NCBI GenBank assembly: GCA_964564475.1
Contig: CAZMBM010000034.1
Span: forward strand, 1-18,677
Length of the DNA: 18,677 nucleotides
Direction: 5' to 3'
From: CG1-02-35-72 sp964564475
Lineage (GTDB): Bacteria > Bacteroidota > Bacteroidia > Flavobacteriales > Flavobacteriaceae
The notes under the pieces are model-generated. The model searched no databases, was not told the origin of the DNA, and was given only the letters and a program-made list of their open reading frames with translations. Below are positions 1 to 6,948 of the stretch, in pieces. The position numbers and the translations under genes are program-made. Every line of letters begins with the position of its first letter. Positions within the stretch are counted from its first letter, which is position 1.

Positions 1-57
1 TAGGTATAGCCTAAATTAGGATAGATTATTGCTTTTTGAGGGTTGACTATTTAATGT

Positions 58-1059
58 CTATTTTAACTTAGAATAGGTATTGTGTCTTAAAATAAAATAA
101 TGCCAAACAATACTTATTATTTTAAAATAACGTGTGGTTTTCCCAATACTTTGTTTGCGTTTCTCAAGCATTTTTTTGAGATGCGCATAAAAACTAAAAT
201 GTGCCTTTATTATGGCCCAAGTATGGATGGGGCGTAATTCTAAAACAAATTTAATTCCGGCGATGGCATCTAAAATTAACCGTGTTAAAATAACAGGAAG
301 TAAATAACGCTTAGGAACATTTTTAGCGATTGAAAACAAACTGTTTCTGAAATTTAAAAAGGTTTTGGTAGGGTTGGCCTCCTTTAAAGTAGCACCGCCT
401 ACGTGATAAACGGTCGAACGGCCCACATAGCTGACTGAGTATCCCAAATTATGCATCCGCCAACACAAATCAATTTCTTCTTGATGCGCAAAATAATCTT
501 CATCAAACCCTCCTAATTGATGGTATAAAACACTTCTAATACACAAGCAAGCCCCCGATGCCCAAAAAATAGGATAATTGTCATCGTATTGATGTTTGTC
601 CTGCTCTAAATGCATAAAAATACGTCCTTTACAATACGGATAGCCTAAGAAATCTATAAAACCACCTGCAGCTCCGGCATATTCAAAAGTGTTACGCTTC
701 TTATAGTCTAATAATTTAGGTTGAATAATAGCGGTATTCGGATTGGTATTAAAATATTTTATTATGGGCTTTAACCAATCTTTGCTAACTTCTACATCAG
801 AATTTAAAAGCACATAAATATCTGATTTAATACTTTTTAATGCCGTATTATACCCTTTGGCGTAGCCCCCGTTTACACTGTTTTGTACAATATTAACCGT
901 ATGGCTATAGTGTTCCTTTAAAAAGTTAATAGAGCTGTCTGTAGAAGCATTATCGGCTACGTAAATTGAAGCTTCGGGACTGTAACTCACAATACTTGGC
1001 AAAAATTCTTCAAGCAGGTGTTTGCCATTCCAATTTAAAATTACTACAGCTACGGTCAT
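58..1059 (-). CDS. Family 2 glycosyltransferase (rhamnosyltransferase-like)
   Basis: A 333-residue inverting GT-A glycosyltransferase that probably adds a sugar to a cell-surface glycan from a nucleotide-sugar donor at the inner face of the membrane. Visible: an N-terminal beta-strand ending in N9-W10-N11, the nucleotide-binding stretch around D36 (ADNASTD), the DxD-type motif N86-S87-D88, and the acceptor/base region HQEEIDLCWR (E194, E195, D197, W200) after the FWASGA segment typical of this subfamily. A hydrophobic segment around residues 254-277 may be a membrane-anchoring helix. The ATG at 1059 starts directly with the first beta-strand, as usual. The acceptor and donor cannot be read from sequence. 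It lies downstream of the HsdR_N-type gene on the same strand, but a -7-like box in the 68-bp gap suggests its own promoter. No other glycan genes are visible beside it. Confidence 0.9.
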   Translation of the reverse strand: MTVAVVILNWNGKHLLEEFLPSIVSYSPEASIYVADNASTDSSINFLKEHYSHTVNIVQNSVNGGYAKGYNTALKSIKSDIYVLLNSDVEVSKDWLKPIIKYFNTNPNTAIIQPKLLDYKKRNTFEYAGAAGGFIDFLGYPYCKGRIFMHLEQDKHQYDDNYPIFWASGACLCIRSVLYHQLGGFDEDYFAHQEEIDLCWRMHNLGYSVSYVGRSTVYHVGGATLKEANPTKTFLNFRNSLFSIAKNVPKRYLLPVILTRLILDAIAGIKFVLELRPIHTWAIIKAHFSFYAHLKKMLEKRKQSIGKTTRYFKIISIVWHYFILRHNTYSKLK

Positions 1060-1085
1060 TCTAAAGACTATTTTTTTTAGCAGTG

Positions 1086-1093
1086 CAAACTTA
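1086..1093 (-). promoter_or_regulatory. Candidate Bacteroidota -7 box for the GT2 gene
   Basis: On the minus strand this reads TAAGTTTG, matching the TAnnTTTG -7 element of Bacteroidota primary-sigma promoters. Transcription would start near 1080, leaving a leader of about 20 nt before the ATG at 1059. A TTG for the -33 element appears only about 13 bp upstream, closer than consensus, so the assignment rests on the -7 box and position. Confidence 0.45.
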
Positions 1094-1127
1094 GCATTTA
1101 TTCGGGCAATTAAATATTAATTCGGTC

Positions 1128-1568
1128 TTAATATTTTGGAATGTCCCTTAAAAACACAAAACAGTTATTTTGTATGTCTAATTGCGCAAAATAATGCTGT
1201 AAACCATTGCTTAACATGAGGTACTTTGCATTAATTTTAAGGTTGTATCGTGCTATTTGGTCAAATGTTTTCTGTGTTATTTTTACTGAAGGCGCTTTAC
1301 ATTCAACAATAACATGAGGGGCACCGGTATTTGAAAACACAATGACATCAGTACGCTTTTTGAGTTTATTTATTATAAGTTGCTTTTCTACACTTATAAG
1401 CGACTTGGGATATCCTTTTTCATTTATCAAAAAATTCACTACATGCTGTCTTACCCACTCTTCGGGTGTTAAAACAATATATTTTTTGCGGATAACATCA
1501 AAAATATACGTTTTATTTTCGCTACTTTTGAGCTTGTAATTGTATGGCGGAAGCTTAAGTGTTATCAC
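1128..1568 (-). CDS. Solo HsdR_N-type PD-(D/E)XK nuclease-fold protein
   Basis: A 146-residue protein resembling only the N-terminal nuclease domain of type I restriction R subunits (HsdR_N). Visible nuclease-fold residues: D74 in the RTDVIVF strand, E89-C-K91 in VIVECKAP, and Q104-xxx-Y108 (QIARY), the RecB-like motif III. It has no helicase or DNA-recognition domain, and there is no hsdM or hsdS nearby, so it is not a restriction system. As I recall, stand-alone proteins of this size are common in Bacteroidota next to holA, as here, where holA starts 46 bp away divergently. That suggests a housekeeping DNA-maintenance role, but this is inference and nuclease activity is unproven. The start is GTG at 1568: the frame upstream reaches a stop two codons earlier, and the protein begins in the usual place for the family. 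Confidence 0.8.
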   Translation of the reverse strand: MITLKLPPYNYKLKSSENKTYIFDVIRKKYIVLTPEEWVRQHVVNFLINEKGYPKSLISVEKQLIINKLKKRTDVIVFSNTGAPHVIVECKAPSVKITQKTFDQIARYNLKINAKYLMLSNGLQHYFAQLDIQNNCFVFLRDIPKY

Positions 1569-1580
1569 GCCTTAAAAATA

Positions 1581-1588
1581 CAAATATA
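1581..1588 (-). promoter_or_regulatory. Candidate -7 box for the HsdR_N-type gene
   Basis: The minus strand reads TATATTTG, a match to TAnnTTTG. Expected transcription start is about 6 nt downstream, giving a leader of only some 5-10 nt before the GTG at 1568. It sits in the 46-bp divergent gap shared with holA. No comparable box was found on the plus strand for holA. Confidence 0.4.
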
Positions 1589-1614
1589 AAATAAGATTCA
1601 GACCTTAAGATTTT

Positions 1615-2619
1615 ATGCAAAATATAAAACAGATTGCCGATGCCGTTAAGCGTAAAGATTTAAAGCCTATTTATTTTTTGATGGGCGAAGAACCTTATTA
1701 TATCGACAAAATAGCCGATTTAATTGCCAATTCGGTTTTAAACGAAGAAGAAAAAGGGTTTAATCAGATGATTTTGTACGGTGGCGAAGTGAGTATTGAC
1801 ACTATTATTTCTAATGCCAAGCGCTTCCCCATGATGGCTGAATATCAGGTTATAATTGTGCGTGAAGCACAGCATTTGAGTCGTACGGTAGAAAATCTTG
1901 TCACTTATGTAGAAAATATGCAACCCACTACTATTTTGGTGGTATGTTATAAATACAAAACACTAGATAAACGTAAAAAATTAGCCAAACTCATTGCTAA
2001 AAAAGGCCTCCTTTTTGAGAGTAAAAAATTGTATGACAACCAAGTACCCGATTGGATTCGGCGGGTATTAGCAGGGAAAAACTACAAAATAGAAGACAAA
2101 GCTACCCTTATGCTTGCTGAATTTTTAGGGACAAATTTAAGTAAGATAAGTAATGAACTCGGTAAACTTATGGTGCTATTACCCAAAGGGAGTACTATCA
2201 CGGCTCTCGACATTGAGAGAAATATAGGCATAAGTAAAGACTACAATATTTTTGAATTGCGCAATGCCATAGGTGTACGCGATATCGTAAAAGCCAATAA
2301 AATAATCACGTATTTTGCACAAAATCCTAAAACCAACCCTTTGGTTGTTATCATTTCACTGCTGTTTAGTTATTTTACGCAATTGTTACAGTATCACGCT
2401 TTAACAGATAAGAGTCCCAATAGTGTGGCTAGGGCACTTAAAGTTTCACCTTATTATGCAAAAGACTACAGTGTAGCGGCTCGGAATTATCCAATGAAAA
2501 AAGTAGCCCAAATTATTTCGTATTTAAATGACGCCGATGTCAAAAGTAAAGGAGTTGGTGCCAGACAATTACCCTCCGGCGATATTTTAAAAGAGTTGTT
2601 GTTTAAGATTTTACATTAA
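1615..2619 (+). CDS. holA: DNA polymerase III subunit delta
   Basis: The delta subunit of the clamp loader, which opens the sliding clamp (DnaN) so it can be placed on primed DNA. At 334 residues it is close to the usual family length of about 340. Visible: the N-terminal signature IYFLMGEEPYYIDKIADLI (residues 19-37), a Rossmann-like AAA+ fold with strand-forming segments such as YQVIIVREAQ and TTILVVCYK, the middle segment with the FLGTNLSKISNELGKL pattern (around residues 170-185) typical of delta, and a helical collar domain with KTNPLVVIISLLFSYFTQLL near residues 240-260. Like other delta subunits it has no Walker A motif and is not expected to bind ATP. The ATG at 1615 fits family starts. 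It is divergent from the solo HsdR_N gene and convergent with yggS. Confidence 0.95.
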   Translation: MQNIKQIADAVKRKDLKPIYFLMGEEPYYIDKIADLIANSVLNEEEKGFNQMILYGGEVSIDTIISNAKRFPMMAEYQVIIVREAQHLSRTVENLVTYVENMQPTTILVVCYKYKTLDKRKKLAKLIAKKGLLFESKKLYDNQVPDWIRRVLAGKNYKIEDKATLMLAEFLGTNLSKISNELGKLMVLLPKGSTITALDIERNIGISKDYNIFELRNAIGVRDIVKANKIITYFAQNPKTNPLVVIISLLFSYFTQLLQYHALTDKSPNSVARALKVSPYYAKDYSVAARNYPMKKVAQIISYLNDADVKSKGVGARQLPSGDILKELLFKILH

Positions 2620-2647
2620 AACCTTTTTTTAAAGCCCCGGCAAGTTT

Positions 2648-2663
2648 CCCGCCTAAAGGCGGG
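2648..2663. repeat. GC-rich perfect hairpin flanked by a short direct repeat
   Basis: CCCGCC and GGCGGG form a perfect 6-bp stem around a TAAA loop. The hairpin is flanked by CAAGTTT (2641-2647) on the left and CAAGTTG (2664-2670) on the right, a near-direct repeat. It lies 28 bp past the holA stop and is far more GC-rich than its surroundings. No U-tract follows, so a simple Rho-independent terminator is not well supported; a small dispersed palindromic element is an alternative. Confidence 0.5.
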
Positions 2664-2725
2664 CAAGTTGAAAACTGATAAGGCTAAAAGAGGCTTCACT
2701 TAAAGAAAAGCCCTGTATTTTTATT

Positions 2726-2758
2726 ATTGATACGATGACTCAAAGTCATCGTATCAAT
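2726..2758. repeat. Perfect 15-bp inverted repeat with 3-nt loop between convergent genes
   Basis: Arms 2726-2740 and 2744-2758 are perfectly complementary (core GATACGATGACT / AGTCATCGTATC) around a CAA loop. It is the strongest hairpin in the window and lies between holA (plus) and yggS (minus), only 19 bp past the yggS stop. Position suggests a bidirectional terminator or mRNA-stabilising stem for both transcripts, but neither side has a clean run of Ts, so termination is an inference. Confidence 0.6.
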
Positions 2759-2777
2759 CTAATATTAAACGAAAAAT

Positions 2778-3494
2778 CTAAACATAATGCCGTTCTCCAA
2801 AAATACTGCTGCCAATACGTACCATATTGCTACCGCATTTTATGGCTAGTTGATAATCGCCACTCATACCCATAGATAAAGTTTTGAGTTTTGAGTTTTG
2901 CCCTTCGACTGAGCCTGTCTTGAGCGAAGCCGAAAGGCTCAGGGTGACATCCTTGAGTTTTTTAAAAAAAGTGCTTAAGCTTTTAAATTCAGCTTCTACT
3001 TGTTTTAAATCGGCTGTAAAACTGGCCATACCCATTAGGCCGACAATAGCGATATTTTTTAATTCTTTTAATTCATTTGAGCCTAAGATGACTTCAATTT
3101 CTTGGAAGGATAAACCGAATTTAGTGTCTTCTTGCGCTATCTTGGCTTGTAGCAAACAATTAATGACGCGCTTGTGTTTTAGAGCTTGTTTGTTTATTTC
3201 TTTCAACGTTTTAAGACTGTCAACACCGTGGACTAAATCGACAAAGTGTGCCATATATTTAACCTTATTCCGTTGTAAATGACCAATCATATGCCATTTT
3301 ATATCTTTGGGAAGAACCTCATATTTTTGAACCATTTCTTGTATCTTATTTTCACCAAATACCCGTTGGCCGGCATTATAAGCCTCAAGAATATCCGACT
3401 CGGGTTTGGTTTTAGAAACAGCTACAAGGGTGACGCCTGTTGGCAAGGCTTCTTTTATAGCTTTTAATTTTGCGGCGATATCGAGGATTTTCAT
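2778..3494 (-). CDS. YggS/PROSC-family PLP homeostasis protein with an in-frame repeat insertion
   Basis: A YggS-type (PROSC/PLPBP) protein: a single-domain alanine-racemase-like TIM barrel that binds pyridoxal phosphate and helps maintain PLP and amino-acid balance, without proven racemase activity. Visible: the PLP lysine K28 in VSKTKP, FGENKIQE (47-54), the WHMIGHLQRNKVK segment (67-79), and the C-terminal phosphate-binding stretch LSMGMSGDYQLAI (206-218) followed by VRIGSSIFG. Length is 238 residues, at the long end for the family. The extra length is a low-complexity segment at about residues 182-203, encoded by a palindromic repeat-like element (2886-2951). The frame is intact and the barrel motifs on both sides are kept, so the protein is probably functional. 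It is the last gene of the serC-serA-DUF1015 block, 70 bp after DUF1015. Confidence 0.92.
   Translation of the reverse strand: MKILDIAAKLKAIKEALPTGVTLVAVSKTKPESDILEAYNAGQRVFGENKIQEMVQKYEVLPKDIKWHMIGHLQRNKVKYMAHFVDLVHGVDSLKTLKEINKQALKHKRVINCLLQAKIAQEDTKFGLSFQEIEVILGSNELKELKNIAIVGLMGMASFTADLKQVEAEFKSLSTFFKKLKDVTLSLSASLKTGSVEGQNSKLKTLSMGMSGDYQLAIKCGSNMVRIGSSIFGERHYV
2881..2900. repeat. Short tandem repeat of TTTTGAG units inside yggS
   Basis: The 7-bp unit TTTTGAG occurs twice in tandem and is followed by a partial TTTTG. It directly adjoins the palindromic element at 2901-2951 and lies within the same extra coding segment of yggS, so it may mark duplication or slippage at the insertion edge. 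Another TTGAGTTTT occurs just past the far edge (2953-2961). Confidence 0.55.
2901..2951. repeat. Palindromic dispersed-repeat-like (REP-like) element inside yggS
   Basis: A segment beginning CCCTTCGACTGAGCCT and ending AGGCTCAGGGTGACAT. TGAGCCT (2910-2916) and AGGCTCA (2935-2941) are perfect inverted arms, with CCC and GGG adding outer pairing. From general knowledge, short palindromes of the CCTTCGAC...CTCAGGGTGACA type are scattered between genes in many Bacteroidota genomes. Here one lies within a reading frame and is translated as roughly residues 182-198 of the YggS-family protein. The GC-rich composition contrasts with the AT-rich gene around it. Whether this genome holds more copies cannot be seen from the window. 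Confidence 0.7.
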
Positions 3495-3511
3495 AATTTC
3501 ATTTTAATGGT

Positions 3512-3542
3512 ACAGAGATATTTCACTTCGTTCAATATGACA
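3512..3542. repeat. Degenerate dispersed-repeat remnant upstream of yggS
   Basis: On the minus strand this starts TGTCATATTGAACGAAGTGA. It resembles the TGTCATTTCGAnCGAAGTGA-type repeats that I recall as common between genes in Bacteroidota, with mismatches suggesting an old copy. ATATT and AATAT arms (3518-3522 and 3534-3538) give a weak stem. It fills much of the 70-bp gap between DUF1015 and yggS. Confidence 0.35.
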
Positions 3543-3564
3543 TTGCAATAAAGTTTGAGACAAT

Positions 3565-4818
3565 TTAAAATTCATAAATAGTCAAACCACTGCGTAATTT
3601 AGGCTCAATATACGTACTTTTTGGCGGCATGGTTAAATGGCTGTCTGCTATTGATTTTAATTGGGTTACAGAAGCCGGATACATACCAAATCCCACTACA
3701 TATTTACCACTGTCAACTTCGTCTTTTAACTGGGTCTCACTCAGAATAGCCGGCAAATAATTTATCTTTGTACTGTTACTCAAATCGTTTATTCCTAAAA
3801 TAGGTTTTAATACGGTAAGGTACAATAATTGCGCATCTAAATCGTCTAAGGCATTGTTTATGGTATATACCTGTTTATGTAGATACAGTGCATAATAAGC
3901 CCCATCTAAATACATGCTAAAATGATGTTTTTTAGAAGGTTTGTACAATACATTGCCACGCTTTTCTATTCTAAAATGTTTGGCTAATTTTTCTAAAAAT
4001 TGTTCTTTATTCAAGCCATTTAAGGTTTTAATAAAACGGTTAAAAGCCGATATTTTAAGACTCGATTCGGCAATTAAATAACTCATAAAAAAATTATAAT
4101 CTTCGCTACCGGTATGATGTGGGTTTTGTTCTTTTTTAGAATTTGCTAAATAATGAGACGATGCACAACGGTGGTGACCGTCGGCAATATAGAGCGCCTT
4201 TAGATTTTTAAAAGCCGATGTAACCATTTCAATATCAGAATGACAGTCAATCACCCAAAATTTATGCAAACGTTTTTTATTTGTGCTGAATTCGTATTCA
4301 GCTCTTTTTAATTGATATTTTTTATACAAGGCGGTTAATTCGGGGTTGTCGGGATAGGTGAGAAGTACCGGTTCGGCATTAAACCCGGTAACTTCTAAAT
4401 ATTTTCCAAACAAAGCTTCGCGTTTGTGTAAGGTGGCTTCGTGTTTTTTTATAAGACCGTTTTCATAATCTTCAATACTCGACGTAGCAATAATCCCCCA
4501 AAAAATATCATTTTCAAATCGCTTTTGATGCAGGTAATAAACGGGTTTGTCTTCTTGGATAAAAAATTTATTTTCCTTGAATTCTAAATATCTATTGTGA
4601 ACCAACTTAAATCGTTCTTCGCCTTTTAAAGAAAGATGATATTTGTAACCGGGTCTTAAAATATGTAAAAACGATAGAGGATTGTATTTTAAAATGGCTT
4701 CCAATTCTTCATCGCTGTACAACTCATAAGAACGCGTTGTAACCAATGCAGCTTTATCGCGTGTGGGGCGAACGGCTTTAAAAGGACGAACTGTTGCCAT
4801 AGGATTACTTTTAAACAA
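3565..4818 (-). CDS. DUF1015-family protein linked to serine biosynthesis
   Basis: A 417-residue member of the DUF1015 family; the function is not established to my knowledge. Visible family landmarks: RPFKAVRPTRDK near the N terminus (residues 11-22), the IKKHEATLHKRE segment (123-134), ADGHHR (D213-R217), and the C-terminal PPKSTYIEPKLRSGLTIY (398-415). The DGHHR motif resembles the nucleotide-binding/catalytic motif of the ParB/sulfiredoxin fold, which includes free-serine kinases such as SerK and SbnI. With serA and serC directly upstream on the same strand, a role in serine or phosphoserine metabolism is a reasonable guess, not a fact. No serB is in the window. The ATG at 4818 gives six extra residues. 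The second ATG at 4800 (M7, MATVRPFKAVRP) matches family starts better and is my preferred start. Confidence 0.88.
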   Translation of the reverse strand: MFKSNPMATVRPFKAVRPTRDKAALVTTRSYELYSDEELEAILKYNPLSFLHILRPGYKYHLSLKGEERFKLVHNRYLEFKENKFFIQEDKPVYYLHQKRFENDIFWGIIATSSIEDYENGLIKKHEATLHKREALFGKYLEVTGFNAEPVLLTYPDNPELTALYKKYQLKRAEYEFSTNKKRLHKFWVIDCHSDIEMVTSAFKNLKALYIADGHHRCASSHYLANSKKEQNPHHTGSEDYNFFMSYLIAESSLKISAFNRFIKTLNGLNKEQFLEKLAKHFRIEKRGNVLYKPSKKHHFSMYLDGAYYALYLHKQVYTINNALDDLDAQLLYLTVLKPILGINDLSNSTKINYLPAILSETQLKDEVDSGKYVVGFGMYPASVTQLKSIADSHLTMPPKSTYIEPKLRSGLTIYEF

Positions 4819-4841
4819 ATGACGCTCGTGTCAGCTTGTTG

Positions 4842-5789
4842 TTATTTTAATAATTCAATAATTTGATGGGCCAACTCTAAACCTATGCGGTCTTGTGCTT
4901 CAACGGTAGCCGCACCAATATGTGGTGTTAGAGAGACATTTTCATTCATCAAAAGCTTTACAGCCGGCGTGGGTTCATTTTCAAAAGTATCTATAGCCGC
5001 ATACGCCACTTTACCTTTTTCTAGCGCTTCTATCAAAGCCACCTCGTCAATAACACCACCACGAGCCGCATTTACAAGGCCCACACCATCCTTCATTATG
5101 TCGAATTCGGCTGTTGAAATGAGATACTCTTTTTGTGCCGGTACATGAAAGCTGAAGAAATCGGCTTCTTTTAATACCGCTTCTTTAGATTGCATAAGGA
5201 TATCAAATCCTACTTTTTGGCCATCAAAAAAATCTAAATCAATATGAACTTTATCTAAATAAGGATCAAAAGCAATAACTTTCATTCCCACGCCTAAAGC
5301 TACTTTAGCTGTTTCTTGACCAATGCGACCAAAACCAAATATACCAATTGTCTTGCCTTTTAGTTCACGTCCTTTGGCATACGCCTTTTTTAATATTTTA
5401 AATTTAGAATCACCTTCTAAAGGCATACTTCTATTGGCATCGTGTAAAAAACGAACCATTCCGAATAGGTGTGCAAAAACCAGTTCGGCCACAGAGTGTG
5501 ATGAAGCGGCCGGTGTATTGATGACATGAATGCCTTTAGATTTAGCATAATCTACATCAATATTATCCATACCAACACCACCACGACCAATTATTTTTAA
5601 AGAGGTGGCATCTATTAAATCTTTGCGAACTTTGGTAGCACTGCGTACCAAAAGAACATCAATCTTATGGGTGTTGATAAAATTTTCGAGCTGCTCTTGC
5701 GCAACTGTGGTTGTTAAAACCTCAAATCCGGCGGCTTCTAAAGTTTTTATGCCCGAAGGAGCCAAACCATCATTTGCTAATACTTTCAT
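4842..5789 (-). CDS. serA: D-3-phosphoglycerate dehydrogenase (short form)
   Basis: Oxidises 3-phosphoglycerate to 3-phosphohydroxypyruvate with NAD+, the first committed step of serine synthesis. Visible: the D-2-hydroxyacid dehydrogenase fold with the NAD loop G152-F-G154-R-I-G157, catalytic R243 (AARGG), E272 (ENEPT) and H290 (LTPHIGAAT), plus GRGGVGMDNID (68-78). At 315 residues it is the short form: it stops after the catalytic core and lacks the C-terminal ACT/ASB regulatory domain, so serine feedback inhibition through ACT is not expected. It starts 21 bp after serC on the same strand, consistent with one transcript. Other 2-hydroxyacid dehydrogenases look similar, but pairing with serC makes SerA the best call. 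Confidence 0.93.
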   Translation of the reverse strand: MKVLANDGLAPSGIKTLEAAGFEVLTTTVAQEQLENFINTHKIDVLLVRSATKVRKDLIDATSLKIIGRGGVGMDNIDVDYAKSKGIHVINTPAASSHSVAELVFAHLFGMVRFLHDANRSMPLEGDSKFKILKKAYAKGRELKGKTIGIFGFGRIGQETAKVALGVGMKVIAFDPYLDKVHIDLDFFDGQKVGFDILMQSKEAVLKEADFFSFHVPAQKEYLISTAEFDIMKDGVGLVNAARGGVIDEVALIEALEKGKVAYAAIDTFENEPTPAVKLLMNENVSLTPHIGAATVEAQDRIGLELAHQIIELLK

Positions 5790-5810
5790 ATTAATTTTAG
5801 TTAATAAAGG

Positions 5811-6872
5811 TTAATTAATTTTTTTCATAACATTAACAAGTACTTCGACACTTTCTAAGGGAAGCGCATTGTACAAACTGGCACGATAACCGCCTACAGA
5901 ACGGTGTCCTTTTAAACCGTTAATGCCCGCGTTTTTGCAAAGACTGTCAAATTGTTCTTTTTTACTTTCGTCTGTAAGAACAAAAGTAACATTCATATGA
6001 GAGCGGTCTGCTTTGTTGGCAGTCCCGTTAAAATTAGGATTGTTGTCAATTTCACTGTAAAGTAAATCGGCTTTAGCCCGATTTATTTTTTCGATAGCCG
6101 AAATACCCCCTAAATCTTTAAGCCATTGTAAAGTTAGCATAGAGACATAAACGGGAAAAACAGGCGGCGTATTAAACATGCTGTCTTTAGAAATGTGTAC
6201 TTGATAATTGAGCATTGACGGTATTTGACGTCCTGTTTTACCCAAAATACTTTCTTTAACAACGACTAAGGTAGTACCCGCAGGGCCCATATTTTTTTGA
6301 GCACCGGCATAGATTAAATCGAATTTAGAAAAATCTAATTGACGTGAAAAAATATCAGAACTCATATCGCAAACCATTAATGTATCTACTTTGGGGAACT
6401 CTTTTATCTGTGTACCGTGAATAGTATTATTACTGGTGCAATGAAAGTAAGCCGCATCGGCAGGAATGTTATAAGTTTTTGGGATATAAGTATAGCCTTT
6501 ATCTTTTGACGAAGCAACGACATCTACAGCACCCAATATTTTAGCCTCTTTAATAGCCTTGGCACTCCACGCACCTGTATCAAGATAAGCGGCCTTTCCG
6601 TTGGCCGGCATAAGGTTATACGCCGTCATTAAAAATTCTAAACTGGCACCACCTTGTAAAAATAAAGCACTATATCCTTTATCCTCTAAGCCCAGAAGTT
6701 CTAGTGCTAATTGACGTGCCCTTTCCATAACAGCTACAAAATCGGCACTGCGATGCGAAATTTCGATTAATGAGAGGTTTAAATCATTAAAATTAAGAAC
6801 CGCTTCAGAAGCTTTTTTGAGCACCTCTTGTGGTAGAATACAAGGGCCAGCGCTAAAATTATGCATTTTCAT
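5811..6872 (-). CDS. serC: Phosphoserine aminotransferase
   Basis: A PLP enzyme that converts 3-phosphohydroxypyruvate and glutamate to phosphoserine and 2-oxoglutarate; it may also serve the pyridoxal pathway in organisms with PdxA/PdxJ. Visible: the N-terminal HNFSAGPCILP signature (residues 4-14), SLIEISHRS (34-42), FLQGGAS (71-77), and the PLP lysine K193 within YAGAQKNMGPAG. The C-terminal GHRSVGGYRASLYNALP segment (phosphate-binding arginine region) is present. The 353-residue length is normal. ATG at 6872 gives MKMHNFSAGP; a second ATG at 6866 is also possible, but the two-residue extension is common in relatives. It starts 76 bp after porX and is followed by serA. Confidence 0.96.
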   Translation of the reverse strand: MKMHNFSAGPCILPQEVLKKASEAVLNFNDLNLSLIEISHRSADFVAVMERARQLALELLGLEDKGYSALFLQGGASLEFLMTAYNLMPANGKAAYLDTGAWSAKAIKEAKILGAVDVVASSKDKGYTYIPKTYNIPADAAYFHCTSNNTIHGTQIKEFPKVDTLMVCDMSSDIFSRQLDFSKFDLIYAGAQKNMGPAGTTLVVVKESILGKTGRQIPSMLNYQVHISKDSMFNTPPVFPVYVSMLTLQWLKDLGGISAIEKINRAKADLLYSEIDNNPNFNGTANKADRSHMNVTFVLTDESKKEQFDSLCKNAGINGLKGHRSVGGYRASLYNALPLESVEVLVNVMKKIN

Positions 6873-6948
6873 TATATGTGATTTTTTACGTCACAAATTT
6901 GTACAATTTATTGCAAATAAACCTTATAAGCACGTAACTATTTTAAAA

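Noticed and set aside
1..57. Possible end of a gene or terminator at the left edge, including the CCTAAATTAGG palindrome.
   Set aside because: Only 57 bases are visible, no frame can be assigned, and the palindrome has no U-tract after it.
1128..1568. Remnant of a type I restriction-modification defence system.
   Set aside because: No helicase, methylase or specificity gene is near, the small protein is complete for its stand-alone family, and its neighbour is holA.
2692..2725. GGCTT/AAGCC stem followed by TATTTTTATT as the holA terminator.
   Set aside because: The stem is only 5 bp with an 11-nt loop and the T-run is interrupted; too weak to call.
2884..3282. Plus-strand open frame of 132 codons opposite yggS.
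   Set aside because: It lies entirely antisense to a well-supported gene, and its sequence resembles no family; the opposite frame explains it.
2778..3494. yggS as a pseudogene because of the internal repeat.
   Set aside because: The frame is open throughout, K28 and the C-terminal phosphate-binding motif are intact, and the extra segment is a multiple of three.
6873..6948. Operator or promoter in the porX-serC gap, including the ACAAATTTGT palindrome.
   Set aside because: The palindrome is short in AT-rich DNA and no properly spaced TAnnTTTG box was found on the minus strand.
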